Assembly (NCBI GenBank): GCA_013146195.2
Contig: CM028383.1
Coordinates: forward strand, 17,879,642-17,943,641
Direction: 5' to 3'
Length of the DNA stretch: 64,000 nt
DNA from: Codonopsis lanceolata
Lineage: Eukaryota > Streptophyta > Magnoliopsida > Asterales > Campanulaceae
The notes below the pieces were generated by a model. That model was not told the DNA's origin. It searched no databases and saw nothing but the letters and a program-made list of their open reading frames with translations. The translations under genes and the position numbers were made by a program. This document shows, one piece after another, positions 34,462 through 45,992 of the stretch. Position 1 is the first letter of the stretch; each line of letters starts with the position of its first letter.

Positions 34462-36443
34462 TCATAATTAAAAAAATGTTTGATCTTAGCAAAGATACTT
34501 GTGACATATATGAAGGGTAATGTTGAAAAGTTATGGAGATTATGGCATAACTTTTAAGTAAACTCTTTATGTGATATCCCAAAATAGAATTGTGGACTCT
34601 TTGGATGGATCGGAGAGAGTACTTAACAACGTTATAGCCAGTTATCTCCAGAAATTCACTATGTGCTAGGTCTATTACCATGCTGCTCTCTCCGTGACCC
34701 CATGCTTAAGGGAAAAGAAGCCTGGATTTGCTAGTCAAACATTTCCATATTTTGAAATTCCTCTTCCACGGCCTAAAAGGAAACAGAGTAATCCTTATCC
34801 TCGCAAGTCGCAAGACCAATGTGGGAACTCATAGTATGCAGTTGGCAGCTAAGGATGGAAAAACAGTAACATCACTTTCTTCTTTACATTCTGGTAAACG
34901 TGCTGGACTTGGAGAAAGAACCAATTCCAGAGGTACAAAACTTTTCCATATTTTTTCATTTTTTATAATCTGGTTTTCCTCATCCTCACTTTTTCAGTCA
35001 ATGGCATTGTTCTGTTTTATTTTCTCTAATTTATTTCTCGTCGACCAGAAATTGGGTGGAGATGAAAAGCTAGGAAATGCTGACGAAGAGCACGATGAGG
35101 AAAATTGCGCTGAAGCTTTTTCGTTTTTGCAAGATGCTCCTGCCCCCTTGTCATTGGCAAACAAAATATCAATGTCAAAAGTCAAAACCTGCAGCAGCCA
35201 TAAATTCGTGCACTTTTAGAGAGTTTGTGCCCATCTTGGAAGACGTTATTAACCAAGATCAAACAACTAAATCTTACATCGAACCCAAAGGAAATCAGAA
35301 GTTGTATAAACATGACAACAAACAGACATTTCAGCACCTCAAGCTTTGGAAACTCTCAACCTTCACATGAAGCCTCAACTCTGATAAACTGTGTAAGACT
35401 GGAAATTTTGGTGCATTTTCAATAAAAGGTATGCAAGCTGTGCTGAACTATCCAAGACATGTTCCTGTGCACAGAGTAGATGGGAGCCTAGGCAGTGCTC
35501 AAAATATTTCCTCTGAGATTCGTACCAAGAACCAGAGCGTTAGCAGATGGAAAAAGTTTGTGGACAGACCAACTTAATTGCTCGTTAGTCTGCATTTACA
35601 ACTACTTAACACCATAGTCATGCGGCAAGATCGTTCACTAATCAGATATATCCCACCTTCCATCCTCTTTTGACCCCAGTACGTGTGCATCAAGATGACT
35701 ACAGATCATTGCTCAATATCTCATCCACCTTTTCTAGCTTCATTGTTTCTGCGCAGCTACATCATTGCTCAATATCTCATCCATTCTGGCCTTCTGCAAA
35801 TCTGGAAGCTTCTTCAGCAGACTCAGCTGTAGGAGGTATACCACTGGGGCAGTTAAATTCTTCAGCTCCTAGCATTGCAGCCATTGCTGCCACAACTGTA
35901 GCAGCTGCAACTGCATGATGGGCTGCCCCTGGTCTGCTTCCCCCTTGTCCTCCTTTTCATTGGGATTTACTTGTACTCCATCTGCATTTGCAACAACAAG
36001 GGACAGTCAACCTGGAGCTGCCAACATTGGAAGAGAGAACACTAATACTCCTGAGGGTGTCTTGCAAGAAAAAAATGTGGACCCAGAAAAGACTGAAGCT
36101 TTAGCACAGCAACATTCAGCTTCCAAATCTCTCATTTTGGCTTCATTAGACGACTGCGAGGGAAGTGGGGAAAGGAAGCTAAATACCTGGATAAATGCTG
36201 CTGATACTGATCAAGGTGCTGTAGTGGCTGAGCTTCATGATTCAAGCAGGGCCAAGATTAGGAAACAGGTGGAACGCTCTTCTTGTGGTTCGAACACCAC
36301 TTCTAGCAGTGATGCTGAAACAGATGCCTTAGAGAAGAATGAGAAAGCCAAGGAAGAGTTGAAAGAGGCTGATGTGAGCCCGTCTAGTGAGTAGTGACTC
36401 TAGATTCTTGGAAGGAGGTCTCTGAAGACGTAATATGGAACTT

Positions 36444-36477
36444 TTTTTTTTGATAGGTAGGTGTGACCTCTTGTTGG
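36444..36477 (-). mobile_element. 5'-truncated SINE insertion (34 bp)
   Basis: A T run followed by GATAGGTAGGTGTGACCTC matches the complement of the 3' end of the SINE at 34361. The flanks TAATATGGAACTT (36431-36443) and TAATATGAAACTT (36478-36490) are a target duplication with one change. LHY copy 1 has the uninterrupted site at 25292-25304. Confidence 0.82.
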
Positions 36478-36756
36478 TAATATGAAACTTCTTATTTTAC
36501 CGCTGTTGGAAATATGTAGTTTTTTGTTTTCCTTTTCCCAGATAGGAAAAGAAATTTCTTCGTAGTGTAGGAGCGAACAGATGAAAGGGGGAATTCGTAG
36601 TTAGTGAGAGGAATCCAACAGAATACATAGATTTTTGTGGAACATAAATTGTATAGGACATGTTTCGGGACTCTCATAAATCTTCTGTGCTAACCACCAA
36701 CTGGAAGGGGTTTATATCCATTTTTAGTAGGTCTTGCATTTGTGTTCATACTAGTG

Positions 36757-37629
36757 CATAGTTGTCAAAGGCGAGCACCTGAGCCGAGAGGCGAGGCGAG
36801 CCCTTGGCGCCTCAAAGAAGCTGGGCGAGTCGATGTGCTAAAGGCGGGTGAAAGGCGTGGCCTTTGGCGCCTTTTTTTTAGGCGAGAGGTGCCAAAAAGT
36901 CGAATAAGTCGCTCACTAACCTTTTTTTTTATTTTTTTATTTAACTGTTTAAGTGTGAAACGATGTAGTTTAGGTTTTAGTATAAATAGAAAATAAACCC
37001 TAAAATACCCCAAAAGCTTCCTTCAGACCACGCGAGCAGTTCGACAGTTAGACTCCAATGATACGAGCCCTAGGCAGCGACAGCATGCGACTTTAGGTGT
37101 TGGCTTCGTCTTCTTCTTCGGATTTCAAGGAGGGTTTCGACTGATGATTTCGTCTTCAAGGAGTGTTTCATCTTCTGCCTTCTTCACTCTGTTGTGTTTC
37201 ATCTTCCAAGTAAACTCTTCTTTCTTTTCTTGACTCTGTTATGTTTGAGTTTTGCTGTTTTCATTTTTTTTTTGTATAAAATACCTGACTCAATGACTCT
37301 ATTCGACCTAGCAGAGACTTTCTTCACACTCTGTGTTATGTAACTAGTGTTCAGAGTTCTCTTTTGATTTCCATGACGTTGTTTTCATTTGTTTTGATAA
37401 CTATTTATTTTCTTGTTTAAAAATTTGTGTTATTGATATTATGTTCGAACCTAGTTTCATGTATTATACTCATTTATAACATGTTTTGTTGATATTTGTT
37501 AAGTTATATGTATTTTATGTATTTTTCCTGGTTTTTTTTTTTTGCCGTGAGCGCCTTTTTGGCACCTTGCCTCTTGCTTCAAATTTGGACCTATCCCCTT
37601 TTTGGTGCCTCTCGTCTCTGACAACTATG
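36757..37629. mobile_element. hAT-type non-autonomous element 1 in LHY copy 2
   Basis: Inverted ends CATAGTTGTCAAAGGCGAG and, read inward from the right, CATAGTTGTCAGAGACGAG, with an exact 8-bp duplication TACTAGTG (36749-36756 and 37630-37637). The corresponding place in LHY copy 1 (about 25599) has a single TACTAGTG. The 873-bp interior is not coding. Confidence 0.88.
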
Positions 37630-37731
37630 TACTAGTGGGATTGAAAGTTGTGATGAATAATAAGTTTCTTAAATAAGGGTACTTAAGGGGGGGTTTTTGC
37701 CATTTCATAAAGGTCAAAATTGAAGTAGAAA

Positions 37732-38864
37732 CATAGTTGTCAAAGGTGGTCGCCTGGCTCGCCTTAGGTGAGAGGCAACGCAAGGCGCAGGTTGGTCGCC
37801 CGAAGAGGTCTAGGCGAGGCGCTGAGCTAGAAGTGAGGGGAGGCGGATGCCTTTCTTGCCTAGACCCAAGGCGAAAGGCTTGAAAAGGCGACGAAAGGCA
37901 AGCAATGAATGATTTCGGCCCAGATCTGAAAAATTCAAGCCTGGATCTGAAAATTTTCATTCCACATCTAGCTTCTAGTATTCACTATTCACCAAATCTA
38001 AGACTACAGATGCTATCGTAACCTGGTGAACTCATCTGTGGCTTCGACATAGCCGGAAGTAGTTGGAATAAGCCTTATGTGTGACGCGCCTCACGCACTG
38101 GCGTCAAAGTTTTTGCATCGGATCTCCTCAGACAAGGTTGCCGGCTCCATTTGATTTTTGTCCCGAGCTTGGTTTGTTGGTTTTGGGAGATTAAACCTGG
38201 TTTCCAGTAATTTTGTTTGTTTATTTGATTTTTTTCCTCCTAGACTTCTAGTACTGTGCTGTTTTGTGATTCATTATCTCTACTTAGCTTTTTTTTTTTT
38301 TTTTTTTTTTTTCATTTTTAGGCATTTTATTTATCATATTTTTAATTTGGGATTTGAGATTTCTTTTTTCATACTGATTTCTTTTTCTTTTTTTTTTTTT
38401 CTATTTACTTTGCTTTTTTGTAATCTTATTTTATTCGGTTGCTTAACAATTACTCCCTCCATTCTGGGCAAAGAGTCCCCGTTTGAAAGTCAATTTTCTA
38501 AGAAAATGACACTATTAGTAATAAAATAACACTTTTATGTCTTAATTTTTGAAAATAAACTCTTTAAGTGAAATATCTCAAAATGGAATAGTGGACTCTT
38601 TGCTCGGAACGGAGGGAATAATATTTGTATTTGGAATTTAAATTAACTTGGAATCTTTTGCAATGGAATTGTAGGTTTGGATGTTGAATTTGTGTCGTTG
38701 ACTTGTTATAATATGTGAACTTAATCTCATATATTATTCTCATTTATACATGCTTTGAAATTTGTTATAATAAAATAAATAGGTATATATACTATTTTTC
38801 TTAATTTCTGACCTTGTTCGCCTTTTGGTCGCTCGCCCATCGCCTTCCACATTTGACAACTATC
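37732..38864. mobile_element. hAT-type non-autonomous element 2 in LHY copy 2, with nested Stowaway
   Basis: The ends CATAGTTGTCAAAGGTGG and, inverted, GATAGTTGTCAAATGTGG are flanked by AGTAGAAA (37724-37731 and 38865-38872). LHY copy 1 has the empty AGTAGAAATC site near 25645. A 166-bp Stowaway lies at 38453-38618. The right part recurs at 57174-57975 in copy 3, which begins inside this element. Confidence 0.82.
38453..38618. mobile_element. Stowaway MITE
   Basis: CTCCCTCCATTCTGGG on the left, GGAACGGAGGGAA on the right, TA on both sides, 166 bp. Nested in a hAT-type element. It has a sister copy at 57564-57729. Confidence 0.85.
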
Positions 38865-40258
38865 AGTAGAAATCAAATTTGCCAAAGTCAGTGTTAGGTT
38901 TTGCCTTTTATAGAAGTCAAATTTGTGCTAGCATGCATCTTTTTATAAGAAAGTTCTAATGACGATGAGTAGTATTTCTGATTGACGAGTGCATTCTTTC
39001 ATGATCAATATGAGTAGAACCTAAATTCCTTGTCATTTCATTTTAGTCTGCAGGGTCTGCTGGCCTTTCAGACACTCTTTTCCAGAGAAGTATTGCCACA
39101 AAGCTTGGCCACCACAGGATCTGACTAGCAAGTTACTACAAAAGAATAATATGGAGCATGGTCTACAGAATGTAGTTGACTGAAATGAAAGTGCGTCACA
39201 CTTGGATCTCAACCGCAAATTATGGATGATTTGTTCAAGTCAGCAGCCAGTAGATAGCAACACAATCGCATTCCTGAGAGCCAAACAAAATGGGGAAGAA
39301 GGGATGGTTTCAATGGGACTTGGTCTTGGGAAGCTGAAGTCCCATCGAATAGGGATTTAAACCTTACAAGTTGGCATGTAAAAGCCAAAATGATGAGAAA
39401 TGTCCCAAGAGGATGTGGTTGGGAGGGGAAGGCTTCAACTTGATTTAGTCACAACGAATATGAATATGTTGAGAAATGTCACAAGGAATATGTTGTGTGT
39501 GTCCTAATTTTCCCGTGTTGTATATTTTTCCTTTTAATCATTTTATGTTAATCCTAAAGCTCACGAAACCTGTCGTGTAGAGATGTGTACTATAAGCTCA
39601 CTTTTACGTGCTCATCTTGGAAGTATGCACTTAGGACTTCAGAATTTGAAGTTAATTTATCTGCATCAATTGCCACTTTTCTTTCCCTCTTGTGAATGGC
39701 CAAGAGAATCTCGCCATTGCCTTTAGTTACTTCGTTTCCTCCCTACTCCATTCTATCTACATTTCAAAATTTGATACCTCTATGGCTCTATGTACTGTTG
39801 TGGGGATCCACCCTAGTTTGAAATGACTAATCTGTTTAAAATCAGTTTCTTAATGGGTGTAGTGCCGTCGCCCATCGGTTTCTCTCTTGACATCAATTTT
39901 TTACTTCGTTCAACATGCAGTGACATTGATTTTGTACGGGTACATCTCATATACAGAAAAGTTGTATCCTAAATCAGTCTGTCTCCGTCCAGGGGATTTA
40001 GGATTATGTGTCTTCTTTTTCTCACACCAGTGATTTACCCAATCGCTAGTACAAAATAGTTAAACATTTTTCATACGACTTTCAAAATTTAAGAGCATGA
40101 ACAATTTGGGGAACGCTTTTACTTGACATAAGAAAAGATCCAATAGAAACTCGATGGCAATTTTATTTCCCAAATGTAAACATGATACATTAGCATAACA
40201 AGCAAACCACCAAAACACAATAGGTTTGATAAGAAACACACATGCAAATACCATCCGT

Positions 40259-42107
40259 CTACTTGTAAAATTCCATGACCCAAAAGTTGCAGGCTGAACA
40301 TTCCCATCTGATGCCATTAAATCCAGCCCCCTTGGCCAAGACAAGAAACTCATCATGTGTCCGCTCTTTCCCTCCAGGGTTTTGAGTCATCATAACTGCA
40401 TCTACTTCTGTAGTGGCTTTCACAGCAGAACTCGTATCAGGTAACGCGGGAAGAATTGCCTCCACTACAATAACTTTTCCGTTGTCTGGCAAAGCTTTGT
40501 AGCAGTTCTTTAACAACTTCAAGCAATGATCATCACTCCAATCATGAAGTATCCACTGCGTGAGATTCATGTTAGTTTTACTTGGAGTTGAATTCAGGTA
40601 AATACATTACATTAGGAAGAGCTGTATCTGGTAATTGTTGGTAGGTGAAATTGTGATTGCCCACACACATGTTACATGTACATATATACCAATTATGGTT
40701 TCTAGCAGGATTCAAGTTACCTTCATAAAAATGGCATCTCCATTGGGTACACTTTCAAACATATCTCCCCCAACATGTTCCACACCTACATTAGAAAATA
40801 AATAAATTATATATATATGTATATTTGACATATTTGCAAGTGAATTTAGGATGGAAAACCCAATCGAGCAGGGCCAACGGGCTTTATATCCTAATATTGT
40901 GACCCTAACACTAGTACTCTTGTTATCAGGTTAATTAGAATTTGTTGCAAACTAGATAGTCATAGAAACGTAAAGACTGAGAATGAACATCCATACCAGG
41001 ATAGAGTGGGGCTTGTCGTACAACATGTGGCAAGTCAAAGTTGATGCCCTTAATATTTGTATATTTAGATGTGATGAGGCTAAGGGTGACTCCAAGACCG
41101 CCACCAACATCCACTAACCGGTTAAGGTGGTTGAAACCTTGGTAAATTTGGAGGATTTGGTTGATGACCATAGTAGTGTGGTTGATCATAGCCTTGTTGA
41201 AGACCTCGTTAAACCTGGGGTCCTTTGCTGGATATTCAAAAGCATGTGATCCATGGACCATGTCAAATGGAATACCTCCTTGGACCACTGCATCTTTAAG
41301 TTTGTACCTAATATGTATATATATATATATATTTAAACATATTCCAAATTGTGAGATGTAGAGACTACAAGGAGTAGTTGATAAATTCATATGAGAAGCT
41401 AGCTTAAGATGTGTTTACAAATATGTGTAACTAATTTCATTTACTTTTTTGAGCAAGTCTCGTGTAAGTAAGACGGTCCGTGAGACTGTCTTAACTAAGT
41501 TTTAGGCCTACTTTTTTTGGATAACCAAATATTAATGGGCCGGGGAGTTCAGGGTCAAGTGTGATATGGGGATCTGCCAACTGCAGGCAAAGCCGGGAGA
41601 ACATTATTATTATTAGGGCATAAAAGGCTGCATTTGACCATCTGGGCTACCATAATTGAATAGAATCATATCAATTTTGATCTGAAATGAATTGAATAAA
41701 GTAATGGAAAATTACCAGCTATCGATGAAGACCTTGTCTTGAAGTAAGGCTAATAAGTTACCCAGGGAAACACCGTCTTGGTTCTCCACAAAGTATTTGC
41801 CAACTGGTGCGAGGCCGTACAACCTGATGATGGGATCATCATCAGATGAAAGGGAGCAGGTGAGGACGGAATAGCTGGCGAGGAGGCGGAACATGCGATC
41901 AAGCATGGCCGGAGCATCGGGATTTGGGAAGCCCAGGCGGGTAACGATATCAGAGGGAGAGAGTTGGGCATTGGGACCAGCTTTGGAGATAACCTCGAGG
42001 ACCCCCAGCTGGACAGAGGCGTGCAACACCATGGGCAACGCCGCTGAGTTCGCCAGTCGCATCGCTTCCGCAAAATCCTCATCATCCTTTCCCTTCCCCA
42101 TCTCCAT
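40259..42107 (-). CDS. COMT-like S-adenosylmethionine-dependent O-methyltransferase, copy A
   Basis: Class II plant O-methyltransferases move a methyl group from SAM to a hydroxyl of phenylpropanoids, flavonoids or related phenolics in the cytosol. Four exons on the minus strand join cleanly: 42107-41716, 41307-40997, 40785-40721, 40555-40259, giving 354 residues, the usual family length. The N-terminal dimerisation domain is in exon 1 (MRLANSAALPMVLHASVQLG). The SAM-binding glycine motif is LVDVGGGLGVTLSLI in exon 2, followed by DLPHVV. WILHDWSDDHC in exon 4 carries the catalytic histidine, with the conserved NPGGKERT further on. All frames are open and splice sites are GT-AG. The exact substrate cannot be told. 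A near-identical copy lies at 62725-64000. Confidence 0.92.
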
Positions 42108-43289
42108 CTGAATGTCTGTCGGTCAAGTTTACAATTGAATTGCTTCCCCTCAATTTGATTTCATTGATTAGAGTTACCCACCAACCAAACTAGTTTTTGG
42201 ATATATGCAAACAAACACTAGCTGGGAGCTTTTGTAATTTCAAGTTTCAACAAGGACGGCCATTGGCCAACCAATCGAATCTCTTCCTTCTCCATTACTG
42301 TCAGAGTGTGAAGTGTCAATTAGTGGGAAGTGGAACCCGGAAACTACCTTCACTCAGCTTTTATTTTTGATGGGACAGTTAAGTAGGATCAGATGCACAT
42401 GCACACCGAATCTTTTAACATATTTTTTTGACAATTTTTTACTTGACTTATTAAAAATAAATTTTTAACATTTATGTATTTTCTAAACTTATTTTATAAT
42501 TTTTTAATGAATTCACTGTCACGTATAAATTTTTTATTTGTTTTTCATGAGTCATAATTTTATATAAATCTTTTAAGATTATAAAGATTTCAAATGATTC
42601 ACATCATTTATCTTAACTTTATCATTAAAGATGCCCTGAGAGAATGTACAACAATATCTCTAATTAGATCCCCATATACTACCCAACATATTAAAAATGA
42701 ATATAAAAATTCATTTGATACTCATAAACTACTCAAACAAAAAAACACATACAACAGCTTGACACAAACCCCACCATCTTTATCTCAATTAATTTTATAT
42801 CTTCTTTCAATATATATTAACAAATTAATTTGATATTGCATAAATTATTAAATTAGAAATTATATTAATATTCATTATTAAATATTAGTTAATTATTATA
42901 ATTCGAATGTTATTTATTATAATTCAATATTAATTATAATATAATATTGTAATATTCGAATATTAATTATAATATATTCGAATAATTGGAATAATATTTA
43001 TTATAATTCGAATATTATTTATTATAATTCGATATATTAAAAAAATAATTTGACGAGTTAAATTAATATTGTTAACTACTTACCTATAATTCGAATATTG
43101 TTTATTTATGATATAAAAATAAATACAATAATTTGAAATATAACGATTGAGATGGAAATTCCTACAAACAATAATACAACAACTATAATAAAATAAAATT
43201 ATGGAAATACAACGACAAACAAACCACAATATCCATATACCCAAAAATACAATAATAATAAAATCAAGGATTATTGAAACACCAACATA

Positions 43290-44635
43290 CTAATTGCCAA
43301 AAAGTCTCCATATATTTTCAATCAAATCATGAAGCAGGCGTCGATGTGATTCTTTATCTCGAACGAGACACCTTCTTCTAAGATATCTTTCGTGCTCTGG
43401 AATACGCTCGTTAAAATATTGCCATGCCAAGCTACCATCAGTAATGTCAGTCTGATCATAGTCGGAAACATTTGGCATACGGCTGTAAGTATCTCGTTCA
43501 TCTTCGACAATCATATTATGTAATATGATACAAGCTTTCATAATTTTTCCCAACATAGATGTCTCCCACATAAGTGATGGGGCTCGTATGATTGCAAATC
43601 GTGCCTGCAGTACCCAAAATGCACGCTCAACATCCTTTCTCGCCGCCTCTTGATGTTGAGCAAAAAGCTTATGTTTTTCACTTTGCGGGTGACGAATAGA
43701 TTGGATGAATGTAGCCCATGGAGGATATATACCATCGGTTAAATAGTAACCCAAGTATACTGATTACCATTAACAGTAAAGGCTACTGCTAGGGCTACGC
43801 CATTATAAATATTGTTAAAAACTGGGGATCGATTAAGGACATTTATATCATTACATGTACCTGGAGTACCGAAGAATGCATGCCATATCCACAAATCATA
43901 AGAAGCGACTGCTTCAAGAACAATGGTTGCCTTTCCATCCCCTCGGGCGTGCTGACCTTGCCAAGCAACTGGACAATTTTTCCATTCCCAATGCATGTAA
44001 TCTATGCTACCTAACATACCAGGAAAACCGCGTGTCTCCCCAACTTGAAGCAAACGTTGAAGGTCTTCCTCTGTTGGCTTTCTTAAGTACTGTTCTCCAA
44101 AAACACTAACCACACATTCAGCAAACTTCTTCACACATTGAATTGCTGTGGTTTTTCCAATACGGACATAATCATCACATGCATCACCGGACATTCCATA
44201 AGCAAGCATTCTTATAGCAGCAGTGCATTTTTGAAGCGGTGATAAACCAGGTTTCCTACTGGCTTCAAATCGTTGTTGAAAATATGGAGTATGAGCACCA
44301 AGAGCTTCCACTACTCGGAGGAAGACATGTCTTCGCATCCGAAATCAGTGTGGCGTTGGTCGGTGTATGTTGAATTATCCGCAAAGTAGTCGAATACAGC
44401 GTTGATGGCCATCAACACGATTTCTATCTATGTAGATACGTTGACGAACTTCTATTTCTTGTTGTTGAGATATTAGTTTTCTTATGATTTGACGCGCTTG
44501 TGACGTCCGATTTAACGGATATGTCAAACATATGTTCTTCCAAACTTTTTGCATTTCTCTTGACATTTCATTGAAATTATCTTCATCTTCATCTTCATCT
44601 TCAGTGTGAGAATTGAAACTAGAACTCGAAGACAT
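43290..44635 (-). pseudogene. PIF/Harbinger transposase (DDE_Tnp_4), frameshifted
   Basis: Cuts and rejoins element ends at TWA sites, working with the ORF1 protein. Starting at 44635: MSSSSSFNSHTEDEDEDED and RQRIYIDRNRVDGHQR, then a frame change near 44400, then VFLRVVEALGAHTPYFQQRF. The DDE residues can be seen: D in GSIDYMHWEWKNC, D in GTCNDINVLNRSPVF, and E in ERAFWVLQARFAIIR. A frame change near 43745 separates NGNQYTW from GYYLTDGIYPPWATF. At least three frame changes are needed across the gene, so no active protein is expected. The residues themselves are intact, so the decay is fairly recent. Confidence 0.9.
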
Positions 44636-44756
44636 AATTGTCGGTGTATAGTTAAATTTTTTATGAAGTGTTACGTTTGAGATGATTGATTGATCTATGA
44701 TAAATTTATATATACGGATATCTTTTTTGGCAAATGTATTGTTAATCTATGGATGA

Positions 44757-45960
44757 AAAAGCTTACATAAATTGATGGATGACAAGTCTACATAATTGGT
44801 GGATGTATAAGACTTGACATAAATGATGGATGACAAATCTACATAATTGGTGGATGTATAAGAGTTGACATAAATGATGGATGACAAAAGCCTACATAAA
44901 TTGATGGATGACAAGTCTACATAATTGATAAGACTTGACATCTATTTTTGGCAAAAAAAAAATCTACATAATGATTATACATGCAAATTTTACGAGATTG
45001 GTCTTTATTTTTTTCAACTTTTGGATAACAAGTCTTTATCAAATTTGTACTTGATAAGACTTGACATCTATTTTTTGGCAAAAAAAATCTACATATTGAT
45101 TATACATGCAACTTTACGGGATATTTTTTTCAACATATGGATAACAAGTCTTTATCAACTTTGTACTTGATAAGACTTGACATCTATTTTTGACAAAAAA
45201 AAAAAAAACTACTTATTGATTATGTTGGCAAATTTTACGGGATTGCTTTTTATTTTTTCCAACTTATGGATAACAAGTCTTTATCAACTTTATACTTGAT
45301 AAGACTTGACATCTATTTTTGACAAAAAAAAAAAAAAAACTACTTATTGATTATACATGCAAATTTTACGGGATTGATCTTTATTTTTTTCAACTTTTGG
45401 ATAACAAGTCTTTATCAACTTTGTACTTGATAAGACTTGACATCTATTTTTTGGCAAAAAAAAATCTACATATTGATTATACATGCAACTTTACGGGATA
45501 TTTTTTTCAACATATGGATAACAAGTCTTTATCAACTTTGTACTTGATAAGACTTTACATCTATTTTTGACCAAAAAAAAAAAAACTACTTATTGATTAT
45601 GTTGGCAAATTTTACGGGATTGGTCTTTATTTTTTTCATCATATGGATAACAAGTCTTTATCAACTTTGTACTTAATAAGACTTGACATCTATTTTTTGG
45701 CAAAAAAAAAAATCTACATATTGATTATACATGCAACTTTACGGGATTGATCTTTATTTTTTTCAACTTATGGATAACAAATTAAACACAAATCTACTTA
45801 AACAATTAAAGATACATTATAGGAAATTTAAGCAAAAAATACATGAGAATTAAAGACAAATTAAACACAAATCTACTTAAACAATTAAAGATACATTATA
45901 GGAAATTTAAGCACAAAATACATGAGAATTAAAGACAAATTAAACACAAATCTACTTAAA
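44757..45960. repeat. three adjoining tandem-repeat arrays between Harbinger ORFs
   Basis: Array 1 (44757-44926): about 55-bp units built on GATGGATGACAAGTCTACAT. Array 2 (44927-45780): six to seven units of 116-131 bp, starting at GATAAGACTTGACATC (44927, 45053, 45169, 45298, 45429, 45546, 45675) and carrying TTTACGGGAT and GGATAACAAGTC. Array 3 (45780-45960): 79-80-bp units starting AAATTAAACACAAATC. Small open frames across array 2 are repeats, not genes. Confidence 0.9.
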
Positions 45961-45992
45961 CAATTCACGATACAATCTTGCCTTCTTCTTCT

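Larger units (their letters stand above)
34465..39445 (+). pseudogene. LHY pseudogene (copy 2)
   Basis: A second LHY locus, clearly dead. Intron sequence (34465-34750) matches 20645-20940 of copy 1 and then jumps into the first exon at EIPLPRPKRK (34754), so about 2.6 kb is missing. The exon reads on with an added AAGTCGC-type repeat that shifts the frame. The long exon (about 35050-36395) has stops and indels, such as CTGCATGA near 35908, and ends early. The last exon (39054-39445) has TTCTGG reduced to TTGG, which frameshifts it into a stop. Two hAT elements (36757-37629, 37732-38864) and a SINE scrap (36444-36477) lie in the intron between. There is no MYB domain. Confidence 0.9.

Noticed and set aside
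36742..37013. Opposed open frames of 82-84 codons, arginine-rich
   Set aside because: They fall within the GC-rich subterminal part of hAT element 1, with no family resemblance.
38158..38529. Phenylalanine-rich open frame of 123 codons
   Set aside because: It is produced by poly(T) runs inside a hAT-type element and a Stowaway, and a similar chance frame occurs in the duplicate at 57375.
41450..41500. Short inverted repeat in O-methyltransferase intron 1 as a regulatory hairpin
   Set aside because: AGTCTCGTG...CGTGAGACT is a small palindrome of a kind common in plant introns, and no further support was seen.
44925..45570. Three similar small open frames (MIRLDIYF / DNKSLSTLYLIRL)
   Set aside because: They are translations of the 116-131-bp tandem units and not a repeated protein gene.
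44740..45960. CRISPR-like or satellite array
   Set aside because: The genome is a plant's and the units are directly adjoining with no unique spacers, so tandem duplication explains them.
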